From Cellulomonas wangsupingiae (lineage in GTDB: Bacteria > Actinomycetota > Actinomycetes > Actinomycetales > Cellulomonadaceae), in NCBI RefSeq assembly GCF_024508275.1, contig NZ_CP101989.1:1488001-1552000 (forward strand): DNA of 64,000 nt. Reading direction: 5' to 3'. A model generated the notes under the pieces. The model ran no database searches and was not told the DNA's origin. It saw only the letters and a list, made by a program, of their open reading frames with translations. Positions 33,363 through 41,528 of this stretch are shown piece after piece. A program made the translations under genes and the position numbers. Position 1 is the stretch's first letter. Each line of letters starts with the position of its first letter.

Positions 33363-34304
33363 TCAGGCCTGGGGCTCGCGGCCCGTCGAGTACACGACGG
33401 AGTCCAGGTACATGAAGACACGGCGGTCCGTGTCGGTCTCGATGAAGAAGACGGGGTTGATGAGGCCCGTGATGCCGTCGTACGGCGGTGCGGGCGTCGT
33501 CGCCGTGCCCCGCAGGTCGAACGTGCGGCCCATGCTCTGGAACTCGACGTACTCGCGCCGGTCGAGGTCGACCAGCAGGCGCATGTACAGCCAGTTGAGC
33601 TTGTCGGGACTCTCGTTGTAGACGAGCTTCTGCTCGCCGTCGGGAACCCACTGGAACCCGTCCGCCGAGCCGTCGGCGTAGCGCTGCCCGCACCAGATGG
33701 CGTCGATGCCGGGGGCCTCCCAGCCCTCGGGGCTGCCGGTCCACTGCTCGCGGGTGACGCCGTCGGCGACCTGGAAGTACTGCCAGCGCTTGACCTTCGT
33801 CCCGTTCACCGAGTTGACGTAGCGGATGCCCGGCTGCCAGCGGTGGGTCTCGTCCTGCACGTCGAACCACAGGCCGAACGCGCGGATGTCCTCCTCGCCG
33901 GTGCCCCAGCGGTCCTGCTCGGGGGTGTAGGAGTACCAGGCCTCGAGCTGGATGTAGCGGTGGTCGTCGTCGAGCTTCGACAGGCGCTTGATGACGGTGC
34001 TCATGGCACCCTCGGCAGGCGGCTGCTCGTACTCGCGCGCGGTGGGCCGCGTGGCGAGCTTCAGGGAGTAGTTGCCCTCCATCGAGCCGTGGCCGGCGGC
34101 GAACCGCATCGGTGCCGCGCTGATCATCGACGGCCCCCAGGAGCCGAGGTCGAGCTGCGACGGCTGGGACTGGAAGCCCGGACGGACGAAGTTCGGGGTG
34201 AGGTCGAGCCAGCCGTTGAAGCCGCGGTCGAAGTCGTCGTGGACCAAGACCTTCTCGAGCGGACGGAACTTCTCGAGCCCGCGCTCGTGGACCATCAGCG
34301 CCAT
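33363..34304 (-). CDS. Unknown protein A2 (paralogue of A1)
   Basis: The 313-residue protein is co-linear with A1 at 27037-27966, with shared blocks DDFD.GFNGWLDLTPN, AGHGSMEGNYSLK, EAWYSYTPEQDR, GEEDIRAFG, RYVNS and YNESPDKLNW. No signal peptide, membrane segment or catalytic motif is recognised. The start at 34304 is set by AAGGAG nine bases upstream; the ATG at 34322 overlaps that ribosome site and is rejected. Expression is driven by a TTGACA/TACCGT promoter carrying operator site 4, so it belongs to the same LacI regulon as A1. Confidence 0.75.
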   Translation of the reverse strand: MALMVHERGLEKFRPLEKVLVHDDFDRGFNGWLDLTPNFVRPGFQSQPSQLDLGSWGPSMISAAPMRFAAGHGSMEGNYSLKLATRPTAREYEQPPAEGAMSTVIKRLSKLDDDHRYIQLEAWYSYTPEQDRWGTGEEDIRAFGLWFDVQDETHRWQPGIRYVNSVNGTKVKRWQYFQVADGVTREQWTGSPEGWEAPGIDAIWCGQRYADGSADGFQWVPDGEQKLVYNESPDKLNWLYMRLLVDLDRREYVEFQSMGRTFDLRGTATTPAPPYDGITGLINPVFFIETDTDRRVFMYLDSVVYSTGREPQA

Positions 34305-34340
34305 TGCCAGGGTCTCCTTCATAAATGGATGTGCTTCGGG

Positions 34341-34370
34341 ACGGTAGTGAGCGATTGACAACGATGTCAA
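34341..34370 (-). promoter_or_regulatory. Promoter of the A2-B2 unit
   Basis: Reading leftward, TTGACA (34365-34370) and TACCGT (34341-34346) are 18 bases apart. The -35 hexamer overlaps operator site 4. Confidence 0.7.
34356..34369. promoter_or_regulatory. LacI-type operator, site 4
   Basis: TGACAACGATGTCA overlaps the -35 and spacer of the A2-B2 promoter, the classic repression position. It lies about 15.5 kb from the regulator gene. Confidence 0.75.
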
Positions 34371-34500
34371 ACCCGATTTCGTCACCGGTGCGGAGCCAGC
34401 GATGGTCACGGCGGACGCCGTCGTCACGCTCGTGGTGGACGGGCTGCGTGGCCGGTGCTGGGAACGGTCCGACACGTCCACCCGGCCGGGGGGGAGTCCG

Positions 34501-34859
34501 ATGAGCACGGATCCTCGTCGCCATCGCACCGATCACGGGGTACGTCCGCCCGCTCTTGCCCGTCGTGCGCGTCCCCGCGGACGCCGGGCACGTCGTGCTC
34601 GTCACCACCGGCAGCAAGTTCGCGCGCTGGGTGGAGGAGGCCGGCGGTCGGTACCTGCCGCTCGTCCACGGACGTGACCTGGACGCCGCGACCATCGACG
34701 CGTGGTCGCTCGCGCACGGGGCCCCGGCCCTCGGGCTGCGCCCTGCGCAGTGGGACGTCCGCCACCACTTCCTCGACCTCATCGAGGGTGACCTGGCCGA
34801 TCTGCGTGCCGCCATCGGTCGGTACCGGCCGGACGTGCTGGTTCGGAACCACCCGTGGA
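34501..34859 (+). pseudogene. Decayed glycosyltransferase (GT1/UGT-like) N-terminal fragment
   Basis: A frame reading RILVAIAPITGYVRPLLPVV then AGHVVLVTTGSKFARWVEEAGG resembles the first 120 residues of MGT/UGT-type glycosyltransferases, which usually exceed 380. The ATG at 34501 (MST) is one base out of frame with it, so the start is lost by a frameshift. The homology stops at RPDVLVRNHPWS, where tRNA-Gly begins. Both ends are therefore broken. A TTG at 34556 leaves an open frame through the tRNA, but this is not a believable gene. Confidence 0.6.
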
Positions 34860-34929
34860 GCGGACGACGGGAATCGAACCCGCGTAGCCAGTTTGGAAGA
34901 CTGGGGCTCTACCATTGAGCTACGTCCGC
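34859..34929 (-). tRNA. tRNA-Gly (anticodon TCC)
   Basis: A 71-base cloverleaf on the minus strand has the acceptor GCGGACG/CGTCCGC, a D arm with AGCTCAATGGTAGAGC, anticodon stem CCAGT/ACTGG around CTTCCAA, and a T arm GGTTCGATTCC. Its 3' end abuts the truncated glycosyltransferase fragment. Confidence 0.96.
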
Positions 34930-35044
34930 ACGTGCCCGAGGATCGGTCACCCGACCCGGACAGCGCAGCAAGGTTACCGGGTCCGTGGCGGTCGTCGTGG
35001 ACATCAGCGCGGACGCGGCGAGCCGTTGCGCCCTGGAGTCCGCT

Positions 35045-35075
35045 TTGGCGGCCGGTCCCGCCCGTGGCGTAGCAT
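35045..35075 (+). promoter_or_regulatory. Candidate promoter of trigger factor
   Basis: TTGGCG and TAGCAT are 19 bases apart, giving a start near 35082 and a 5' UTR of about 170 bases. The interval 34930-35255 shows no gene. Confidence 0.4.
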
Positions 35076-35255
35076 CGAGGGTCGCGCGTACGCGCCGTCG
35101 GGTGCTCGAACGTCGCCTCACCGGGGCAGGTCCTCGGGAAGGTCACGACGTCGCCCGGCCCGCAGCGGGCAGCGCCTCCCAGAGCGTGCAGATCGAAGCG
35201 TGCCACCACGTCGGAACCTCCGGCGCCCGGCCATGACCAGTTGGAGACCATCGAA

Positions 35256-36650
35256 GTGAAGAGCGCCGTCGAGACCCTGGACCCGACCAAGGTCAAGCTG
35301 TCCGTCGAGGTGACGTACGACGAGCTCAAGCCGAGCATCGACCACGCGTACCAGCACATCGCCGAGTCGGTGACCGTGCCGGGCTTCCGCAAGGGGAAGG
35401 TGCCGCCGCGCATCATCGACCAGCGCGTGGGTCGTCCTGCCGTCATCGAGCACGCCGTCAACGAGGGCCTGTCCGGCTTCTACGCCGAGGCCGTCCGCGA
35501 GAACAAGCTGCGCCCCATGGGCCAGCCCGAGGTCGAGGTCACCAAGGTCCCCGGCCTGGTCGCCGCCGCTCCCGGTGAGGAGGGCGAGCTGCACTTCACC
35601 GCCGAGGTCGAGGTGCGCCCCGAGATCACGCTGCCCGCGCTGGACGGCCTGAGCGTCACGGTCGACGACGTCGAGGTCACCGACGAGGACGTCGACGCGC
35701 GTCTCGACGCCCTGCGCGAGCGCTTCGGCTCGCTGGTCGGCGTCGACCGTCCCGCCGAGTCGGGCGACTTCGTCGTCATCGACCTGGTCGCGGCCATCGG
35801 TGACGAGCAGGTCGACCAGGTCGCCGGCACGAGCTACCAGATCGGCTCGGGCAACATGCTCGAGGGTCTCGACGAGGCGCTCGTGGGCCTGTCCACCGGT
35901 GAGACGACGACGTTCGAGACCGAGCTCGTCGGCGGCGACCGCAAGGGCGAGAAGGCGCTGGTGACCGTCACGGCCACCGCCGTCAAGGAGCGCCAGCTGC
36001 CCGAGGTCGACGACGAGTTCGCGCAGCTCGCGAGCGAGTTCGACACGATCGACGAGCTGAAGGCCGACCTGCGCGAGCAGGCGGGCCGCATCAAGGCGTC
36101 GAACCAGGCCGTCCAGGCGCGTGACCTGCTCGTCGAGAAGCTGACGACCGAGGTCGAGATCCCCGTCCCCAGCGGCGTCGTCGAGGCCGAGGTGCACCGC
36201 CACCTCGAGTCCGAGGGTCGCCTGGAGGACGACGAGCACCGCGCCGAGGTCACCGAGCAGGCGCAGACCGCGCTGCGCAACCAGATCCTGCTCGACACGC
36301 TGGCCGAGCAGCTCGACATCAAGGTCAGCCAGAGCGAGCTGCTCGACTACCTGGTCAGCGCGTCGCGCCAGTACGGCATGGACCCGAACACGTTCATCAC
36401 GACGCTCGACCAGCAGGGCCAGATCCCCGCGATGGTGGCCGAGGTCGCGCGTTCCAAGGCGCTCGCCGTGTCGCTGCGCCAGGTGAACGTCGTCGACGGC
36501 TCCGGTGCGGCCGTCGACCTGTCGGAGTTCATCGGGACCGAGGAGGAGGACGCCGCGCTCGACGAGGCCGAGGCGACGCCCGCGGCCGACGCCGCGACCG
36601 ACGTCTCGTCCGTCGCGTTCGGCGAGGACAGCGCGGACGAGAAGGCCTGA
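35256..36650 (+). CDS. tig: Trigger factor (ribosome-associated chaperone)
   Basis: The 464-residue protein has the ribosome-binding N-domain (FRKGKVPPRIIDQRVG, around residue 45-60), the FKBP-like peptidyl-prolyl isomerase domain (ESGDFVVIDL to about 240) and the helical C-terminal chaperone arms. An acidic tail (TEEEDAALDEAEATP) ends it. It binds nascent chains at the ribosome exit. The GTG at 35256 is preferred to a TTG at 35241, because GGAG lies inside that longer frame at the right distance from 35256. It heads the conserved tig-clpP-clpX cluster, and a strong terminator separates it from clpP1. Confidence 0.96.
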   Translation: MKSAVETLDPTKVKLSVEVTYDELKPSIDHAYQHIAESVTVPGFRKGKVPPRIIDQRVGRPAVIEHAVNEGLSGFYAEAVRENKLRPMGQPEVEVTKVPGLVAAAPGEEGELHFTAEVEVRPEITLPALDGLSVTVDDVEVTDEDVDARLDALRERFGSLVGVDRPAESGDFVVIDLVAAIGDEQVDQVAGTSYQIGSGNMLEGLDEALVGLSTGETTTFETELVGGDRKGEKALVTVTATAVKERQLPEVDDEFAQLASEFDTIDELKADLREQAGRIKASNQAVQARDLLVEKLTTEVEIPVPSGVVEAEVHRHLESEGRLEDDEHRAEVTEQAQTALRNQILLDTLAEQLDIKVSQSELLDYLVSASRQYGMDPNTFITTLDQQGQIPAMVAEVARSKALAVSLRQVNVVDGSGAAVDLSEFIGTEEEDAALDEAEATPAADAATDVSSVAFGEDSADEKA

Positions 36651-36670
36651 GCCGCTCCGCACCGGTACCT

Positions 36671-36715
36671 GACGACGGCCCCGCAGCGCCCCCACGGGCG
36701 TGCGGGGCCGTCGTC
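36671..36715 (+). terminator. Terminator of tig
   Basis: GACGACGGCCCCGCA pairs perfectly with TGCGGGGCCGTCGTC (15 bp), and the loop holds a further short stem. Confidence 0.8.
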
Positions 36716-36748
36716 GTCCGGCGCGCGGCCCGTGCCGCGTCCCCGCTG

Positions 36749-36759
36749 CGCCGACAGCG
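36749..36759. promoter_or_regulatory. ClgR-like activator box upstream of clpP1
   Basis: CGCCGACAGCG matches the core CGC-YNANR-GCG reported for ClgR, the actinobacterial activator of clp genes. It is centred about 60 bp before the start predicted from the -10 TAGGGT at 36802-36807. The -35 there is poor, as expected for an activated promoter. Confidence 0.5.
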
Positions 36760-36892
36760 AAACGGTGCGTGGGCGGGACATGGCGGGGCGCGCACGGGCG
36801 TTAGGGTCGCTGCAACGCGCGGCCGGCAGCAGCCTCCCGGAACGGGGGCGCACCACCGCGCACGTAGGACGTAGCCAGACGAGGGAGCCTTC

Positions 36893-37537
36893 GTGAACGA
36901 GCAGGTGCCGGCCCTGGCCCGGGCAGATTCTCCGGGCCTCGGTCTCAACGACCACATCTACAACCGACTGCTCCGTGAGCGGATCATCTGGCTGGGGTCG
37001 GAGGTCCGCGACGAGAACGCCAACGCCATCTGCGCGCAGATGATGCTGCTGGCGGCGGAGGACCCGGACAAGGACATCTGGCTGTACATCAACTCGCCGG
37101 GCGGGTCGATCACGGCCGGCATGGCGATCTACGACACCATGCAGTACATCAAGCCCGACGTCGCGACGATCGCGATGGGCATGGCGGCCTCGATGGGGCA
37201 GTTCCTGCTGTCCTCGGGCGCCAAGGGCAAGCGGTACGCGACGCCCCACGCCCGCGTGATGATGCACCAGCCCTCCGGCGGCATCGGCGGCACCGCCACC
37301 GACGTGCGCATCAACGCCCAGCTCATCCTGCACATGAAGAAGGTGCTGGCCGAGCTGATCGCCGAGCAGACCGGCAAGAGCGTCGAGCAGATCAACGCCG
37401 ACTCGGACCGCGACCGCTGGTTCACCGCGCCCGAGGCGCTCGAGTACGGCTTCATCGACCACGTGGTCACGCAGAGCCACTCGGTCACCGGCGGCGGGGG
37501 TACCGACCCCGACGGCGGCGCCGGGACCCCGGCCTGA
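36893..37537 (+). CDS. clpP1: ATP-dependent Clp protease proteolytic subunit 1
   Basis: The 214-residue serine protease has S100 (GMAASMGQ), H125 (MMHQPSGG) and Asp about 174 (DRDRWF) as the catalytic triad. Actinobacteria build a mixed ClpP1P2 barrel from this and the next gene, fed by ClpX or ClpC; it is essential in several species. The C-terminus ends in a Gly-rich tail. The start is GTG. The next gene begins 34 bases later in the same operon. Confidence 0.95.
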   Translation: MNEQVPALARADSPGLGLNDHIYNRLLRERIIWLGSEVRDENANAICAQMMLLAAEDPDKDIWLYINSPGGSITAGMAIYDTMQYIKPDVATIAMGMAASMGQFLLSSGAKGKRYATPHARVMMHQPSGGIGGTATDVRINAQLILHMKKVLAELIAEQTGKSVEQINADSDRDRWFTAPEALEYGFIDHVVTQSHSVTGGGGTDPDGGAGTPA

Positions 37538-37571
37538 CGGTCCGGCGACGCAGAGAACGAGGAGAAGCTTC

Positions 37572-38267
37572 GTGAGCATGGAGTCCCAGTTCATCGCCCG
37601 TGCCGGCCGCCTGGGCGGCGGCACGGCGCCCGCCTCGCCCGTCGGCCGGTACGTGCTCCCGCAGTTCGAGGAGCGCACCGCCTACGGCTTCAAGCGTCAG
37701 GACCCGTACACCAAGCTGTTCGAGGACCGCATCATCTTCCTCGGTGTGCAGGTCGACGACGCCTCGGCCGACGACGTCATGGCGCAGCTGCTCGTCCTGG
37801 AGTCGACGGACCCCGACCGCGACATCACCCTGTACATCAACTCGCCCGGCGGCTCGTTCACGGCGCTGACGGCGATCTACGACACGATGCAGTACATCAA
37901 GCCGCACATCCAGACCGTCTGCCTCGGGCAGGCTGCCTCGGCGGCGGCGATCCTCCTCGCGGCCGGGTCGCCCGGCAAGCGTCTGGCGCTGCCCAACGCG
38001 CGCGTGCTGATCCACCAGCCCGCGATGGAGGGCGGCGGCTACGCGCAGGCGTCGGACATCGAGATCCAGGCCAACGAGCTCATCCGCATCCGCGAGTGGC
38101 TCGAGGCGGCGCTCGCGCAGCACACGGGACGCCCGATCGAGCAGGTCCGCCAGGACATCGAGCGCGACAAGATCCTCACGGCCGCCCAGGCCAAGGACTA
38201 CGGGATCGTCGACCAGGTGCTCGAGAGCCGCAAGGGTGTTCACCCCACGGTGGTCCAGCCGTCCTGA
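37572..38267 (+). CDS. clpP2: ATP-dependent Clp protease proteolytic subunit 2
   Basis: The 231-residue paralogue has S123 (GQAASAAAI), H148 (LIHQPAMEG) and Asp about 199 (ERDKILTA). The N-terminal segment is extended ([24 protein letters not shown]), as in actinobacterial ClpP2. GAGGAGAAG precedes the GTG at 37572. It partners ClpP1 in one barrel and, in studied species, is the subunit that docks the ATPase. A terminator follows. Confidence 0.95.
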   Translation: MSMESQFIARAGRLGGGTAPASPVGRYVLPQFEERTAYGFKRQDPYTKLFEDRIIFLGVQVDDASADDVMAQLLVLESTDPDRDITLYINSPGGSFTALTAIYDTMQYIKPHIQTVCLGQAASAAAILLAAGSPGKRLALPNARVLIHQPAMEGGGYAQASDIEIQANELIRIREWLEAALAQHTGRPIEQVRQDIERDKILTAAQAKDYGIVDQVLESRKGVHPTVVQPS

Positions 38268-38276
38268 CGTCGTGAC

Positions 38277-38311
38277 AGCCCGGCCCCGCCGTCGACCGGC
38301 GGGGCCGGGCT
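38277..38311 (+). terminator. Terminator of clpP1-clpP2
   Basis: AGCCCGGCCCCGCCG and CGGCGGGGCCGGGCT form a perfect 15-bp stem with the loop TCGAC, ten bases after the stop. clpX therefore needs its own promoter. Confidence 0.8.
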
Positions 38312-38404
38312 CTGACACGGTGCAGACAGGGTCTTCGGCGCGTACCGGGACGGACCGGTCGGCGTGTCCCGCCCGACACGCCGCGACCCACCCCCCGGGT
38401 TCGG

Positions 38405-38433
38405 CTGACAGGTGGCCCCCGGTGGTGTGCAAT
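38405..38433 (+). promoter_or_regulatory. Candidate promoter of clpX
   Basis: CTGACA (38405-38410) and TGCAAT (38428-38433) are 17 bases apart, giving a start near 38440 and a leader of about 80 bases. Confidence 0.45.
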
Positions 38434-38445
38434 GGGGGAACGTGA

Positions 38446-38460
38446 CTCGCGGACCGCGAG
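38446..38460. promoter_or_regulatory. Palindrome CTCGCGG-A-CCGCGAG in the clpX 5' region
   Basis: A perfect 7-1-7 dyad, flanked by further complementary bases (CGTGA/TCACG), lies just past the predicted start. It could be an operator; it resembles but does not fit the ClgR core. Confidence 0.4.
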
Positions 38461-38519
38461 GTCACGACGACGGCGCACCGCCTTCACGGCGGAGGGCGAC
38501 ACGAAGGAAGGGGACGCAC

Positions 38520-39797
38520 GTGGCGCGGATCGGGGACGGTGCGGACCTTCTCAAGTGCTCGTTCTGCGGCAAGTCCCAGAAGCAGGTCAAGAAGCTGATC
38601 GCGGGCCCCGGGGTCTACATCTGCGACGAGTGCATCGATCTGTGCAACGAGATCATCGAGGAGGAGCTCGCCGAGGCGACCGAGGTCGGCATGGTCGACC
38701 TGCCGAAGCCGAAGGAGATCTTCGAGTTCCTCGAGCAGTACATCGTCGGGCAGGAGCCCGCGAAGCGGTCGCTCGCCGTGGCCGTGTACAACCACTACAA
38801 GCGCATCCAGGCCGGTGAGGGCGCTCGCGCCGCCGGCGACGAGCAGGTCGAGATCGCCAAGTCGAACATCCTGCTGATCGGCCCGACCGGCTGCGGCAAG
38901 ACGTACCTGGCGCAGACGCTCGCCAAGATGCTCAACGTCCCGTTCGCGATCGCGGACGCCACGGCCCTCACCGAGGCGGGCTACGTCGGCGAGGACGTCG
39001 AGAACATCCTCCTCAAGCTCATCCAGGCCGCCGACTACGACGTCAAGAAGGCCGAGACGGGCATCATCTACATCGACGAGATCGACAAGATCGCCCGCAA
39101 GAGCGAGAACCCCTCGATCACGCGCGACGTGTCGGGTGAGGGCGTGCAGCAGGCCCTGCTGAAGATCCTCGAGGGCACCACGGCGTCGGTGCCGCCGCAG
39201 GGTGGACGCAAGCACCCGCACCAGGAGTTCATCCAGATCGACACCACGAACGTGCTGTTCATCGTCGCCGGTGCGTTCGCCGGCCTCGACGAGATCATCA
39301 CGTCGCGCGCCGGTCGCCGGGGCATCGGCTTCGGCTCCCCGATCCACTCGGCCGACGACACGGACGTCTACGGCGAGGTCATGCCGGAGGACCTGCTGAA
39401 GTTCGGTCTGATCCCCGAGTTCATCGGCCGCGTCCCGATCATCACGACCGTCTCGCCGCTGGACCAGGTCGCGCTCGTAAGGATCCTCACCGAGCCGCGC
39501 AACGCGCTGGTCAAGCAGTACCAGCGCATGTTCCAGATCGACGGGGTCGAGCTGGAGTTCGAGCAGGACGCCATCGAGGCGATCGCCGACCAGGCGCTGC
39601 TGCGGGGCACGGGCGCGCGCGGCCTGCGGGCGATCCTCGAGGAGGTCCTGCAGCAGGTCATGTTCGAGGTGCCGTCGCGTGACGACGTCGCGCGGGTCGT
39701 CATCACGCGGGACGTCGTGCTGGAGAACGTGAACCCCACGCTGGTGCCGCGCGAGGTGACGCGCGACAAGCGTGCGCCGCGCGAGAAGAGCGCGTGA
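38520..39797 (+). CDS. clpX: ClpX unfoldase, ATP-binding subunit of the Clp protease
   Basis: This 425-residue AAA+ protein has an N-terminal zinc-binding domain (C13, C16, C35, C38), Walker A GPTGCGKT near 121-128, Walker [12 protein letters not shown] and sensor motifs. The ClpP-docking loop region reads RRGIGFGSP. It unfolds tagged proteins and feeds them into ClpP1P2. The GTG at 38520, after GGAAGGGG, gives the standard N-terminus ([17 protein letters not shown]). Its stop overlaps the chorismate mutase start by four bases. Confidence 0.96.
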   Translation: MARIGDGADLLKCSFCGKSQKQVKKLIAGPGVYICDECIDLCNEIIEEELAEATEVGMVDLPKPKEIFEFLEQYIVGQEPAKRSLAVAVYNHYKRIQAGEGARAAGDEQVEIAKSNILLIGPTGCGKTYLAQTLAKMLNVPFAIADATALTEAGYVGEDVENILLKLIQAADYDVKKAETGIIYIDEIDKIARKSENPSITRDVSGEGVQQALLKILEGTTASVPPQGGRKHPHQEFIQIDTTNVLFIVAGAFAGLDEIITSRAGRRGIGFGSPIHSADDTDVYGEVMPEDLLKFGLIPEFIGRVPIITTVSPLDQVALVRILTEPRNALVKQYQRMFQIDGVELEFEQDAIEAIADQALLRGTGARGLRAILEEVLQQVMFEVPSRDDVARVVITRDVVLENVNPTLVPREVTRDKRAPREKSA

Positions 39798-40108
39798 ACG
39801 CACCCGAGAGGGCCGTGCCGGCGGAGCTGGCGCGGCTGCGCGGCAGCATCGACAACATCGACGCCGCCCTCGTCCACATCCTGGCCGAGCGGTTCAAGGC
39901 GACGCAGCGCGTCGGGGTCCTCAAGGCCGAGCTCGGCCTGCCCGCCTCCGACCCGGGCCGCGAGGCCCAGCAGGTCGCACGGCTGCGCCAGCTGGCGCAC
40001 GACGCGGAGCTCGACCCGGTCTTCGCCGAGAAGTTCCTCGCCTTCATCGTCGCCGAGGTGATCCGGCACCACGAGGACATCGCACAGGGCCACGCACAGC
40101 GCGCCTGA
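39794..40108 (+). CDS. AroQ-type chorismate mutase
   Basis: The 104-residue all-helical protein matches the AroQ fold: [32 protein letters not shown] with the conserved Arg/Lys residues, [16 protein letters not shown], and a C-terminal helix ending [14 protein letters not shown]. It rearranges chorismate to prephenate for Phe and Tyr synthesis, probably in complex with DAHP synthase, which activates small AroQ enzymes in actinobacteria. The start overlaps clpX in GTGA, an unusual coupling of aromatic biosynthesis to proteolysis. Confidence 0.87.
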   Translation: MNAPERAVPAELARLRGSIDNIDAALVHILAERFKATQRVGVLKAELGLPASDPGREAQQVARLRQLAHDAELDPVFAEKFLAFIVAEVIRHHEDIAQGHAQRA

Positions 40109-40250
40109 CGGCCCGCTGTGCAACGCAGTGCGCGCGCGGTGGCCGTTGGCGTCGCCCGGCGGGGTGACCGAAGGTAGATGGGTCAGCCCCGGGTAGGACG
40201 CACCGGACGCGGCGTCACCGGGGACGTGCACACGCTGGAGGAGTCACCCC

Positions 40251-41444
40251 ATGCACCTGCACTGGCTCAAGCCGCTGCTCGGGCGCCCCGGCCCGTTCGT
40301 CACCGTCCACCTCGACGCGTCGCCCGCGCAGGTGGCAGGCGAGTCGGGACCCGTGGACCGCTGGCGCTCGGTCCGGCGGGAGCTCGAGCGGGACGGCGTC
40401 CCTGCGGCTCTGCTCGACGAGATCGCCGATCGCGTCGCCCAGCCCGACGGCCGCCGCGACCCCCACGGGCGCGTGCTCGTGGCCGACGCCGACGGCGTCG
40501 TGGTCGACCGGGTGCTCCTGGCGGCTCCTGCGGCCTCTCGCGGCGTCTACGGCCCCGTCCCGGCGCTGTCGCCGGCGGTCCGCGCGACCGACGAGTCCGT
40601 CTGCCTGCTGCTCGTCGCGGTGGACCGCACCGGCGCCGACCTGCGCTGGGTGGCCGCCGACGACGGCGAGGACCACGGTCCGGCGTCCGAGACGGTCGAC
40701 GGCGGGCACGACGACGTGCACAAGCAGCGCGAAGGGGGCCCGGGCCGGCGCGGGCAGACGCGTGCCGAGGACTCGTGGCAGCGCAACGCGGAGGCGGTGG
40801 CGGCCGCCGTGGACCAGCGGGTGCGCGACCGGCATCCCGACCTGGTGGTCCTGACCGGGGACGTGCGCGCCGTGGCGCTGGTGCACGACGCCCTGGGGCA
40901 GCAGGTGCGGGACCTGGTCGTCGAGGTGCCCGGCGGCGGGCGCGGCGACGGCATCCACGAGGACGTGTTCGCGTCGCGCGTGGCCGAGGCCGTCGACGAG
41001 GCGCGTGCCCGGCGCCGTGCGACGCACGTCGAGCGGTACCGCGAGGCGCGGGGTCGGGACGAGGGCGCCGTGACGGGCCTCGACGACGTCGTGGAGGTGC
41101 TGCGCCGCGGGCAGGTGGACGAGCTGCTGGTCGCGAGCCGGGTGCTCGACGGGGCGCTCACCGAGCGGACCCTGTTCGTCGGACCGAGCCCGTTGCACAT
41201 CGCGGCGGCGCGCTCGGACCTCGCGGACATCGGCGTGCAGGACGACGAGGTCCGCGAGCTGCCGACGGACGTCGCGCTGCTGCGTGCCGTCGTCGGTCAG
41301 GACGCGGGCGTGACGTTCGTGGACGACGACGTCGAGGTCGTCGACGGCGTCGGTGCCGTGCTGCGGTGGGCCGACGGGTCGACGCCCAGCGAGTCCGTGC
41401 CGACGCAGTCCGCCGACAACAGGCGTCTGCGCTCGGTCGGCTGA
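40251..41444 (+). CDS. Vms1/Rv2629-like (baeRF) eRF1-related protein
   Basis: The 397-residue protein resembles mycobacterial Rv2629 and the bacterial/archaeal eRF1-like (baeRF) families. It has an N-terminal alpha/beta domain (PGPFVTVHLDASPA), a central RNase H-like domain (DLVVLTGDVRAVALVHDALG) and a C-terminal eRF1 domain-3-like segment (GQVDELLVASRVLDG). By homology to Vms1/ANKZF1 it may release peptidyl-tRNA on stalled ribosomes, though Rv2629 itself is known mainly as a dormancy-response protein. An Asp/Arg-rich insertion near residue 150-180 is variable. It stands alone and ends at a bidirectional terminator. Confidence 0.75.
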   Translation: MHLHWLKPLLGRPGPFVTVHLDASPAQVAGESGPVDRWRSVRRELERDGVPAALLDEIADRVAQPDGRRDPHGRVLVADADGVVVDRVLLAAPAASRGVYGPVPALSPAVRATDESVCLLLVAVDRTGADLRWVAADDGEDHGPASETVDGGHDDVHKQREGGPGRRGQTRAEDSWQRNAEAVAAAVDQRVRDRHPDLVVLTGDVRAVALVHDALGQQVRDLVVEVPGGGRGDGIHEDVFASRVAEAVDEARARRRATHVERYREARGRDEGAVTGLDDVVEVLRRGQVDELLVASRVLDGALTERTLFVGPSPLHIAAARSDLADIGVQDDEVRELPTDVALLRAVVGQDAGVTFVDDDVEVVDGVGAVLRWADGSTPSESVPTQSADNRRLRSVG

Positions 41445-41457
41445 CCGGCCGCCGGCG

Positions 41458-41485
41458 GGGGGCCGGGCGTCGACGCCCGGCCCCC
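41458..41485. terminator. Bidirectional terminator
   Basis: GGGGGCCGGGCG and CGCCCGGCCCCC form a 12-bp stem with the loop TCGA between convergent genes. Confidence 0.75.
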
Positions 41486-41528
41486 GCGCCGCGGCGGTCG
41501 GTGCCCCCTGCAGTCGGTGCTCCTGCAG

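Noticed and set aside
34859..34918. C-terminal RESNPRSQFGRLGLYH in the glycosyltransferase-like frame
   Set aside because: This is the translation of the opposite strand of tRNA-Gly, a common false peptide, not protein sequence.
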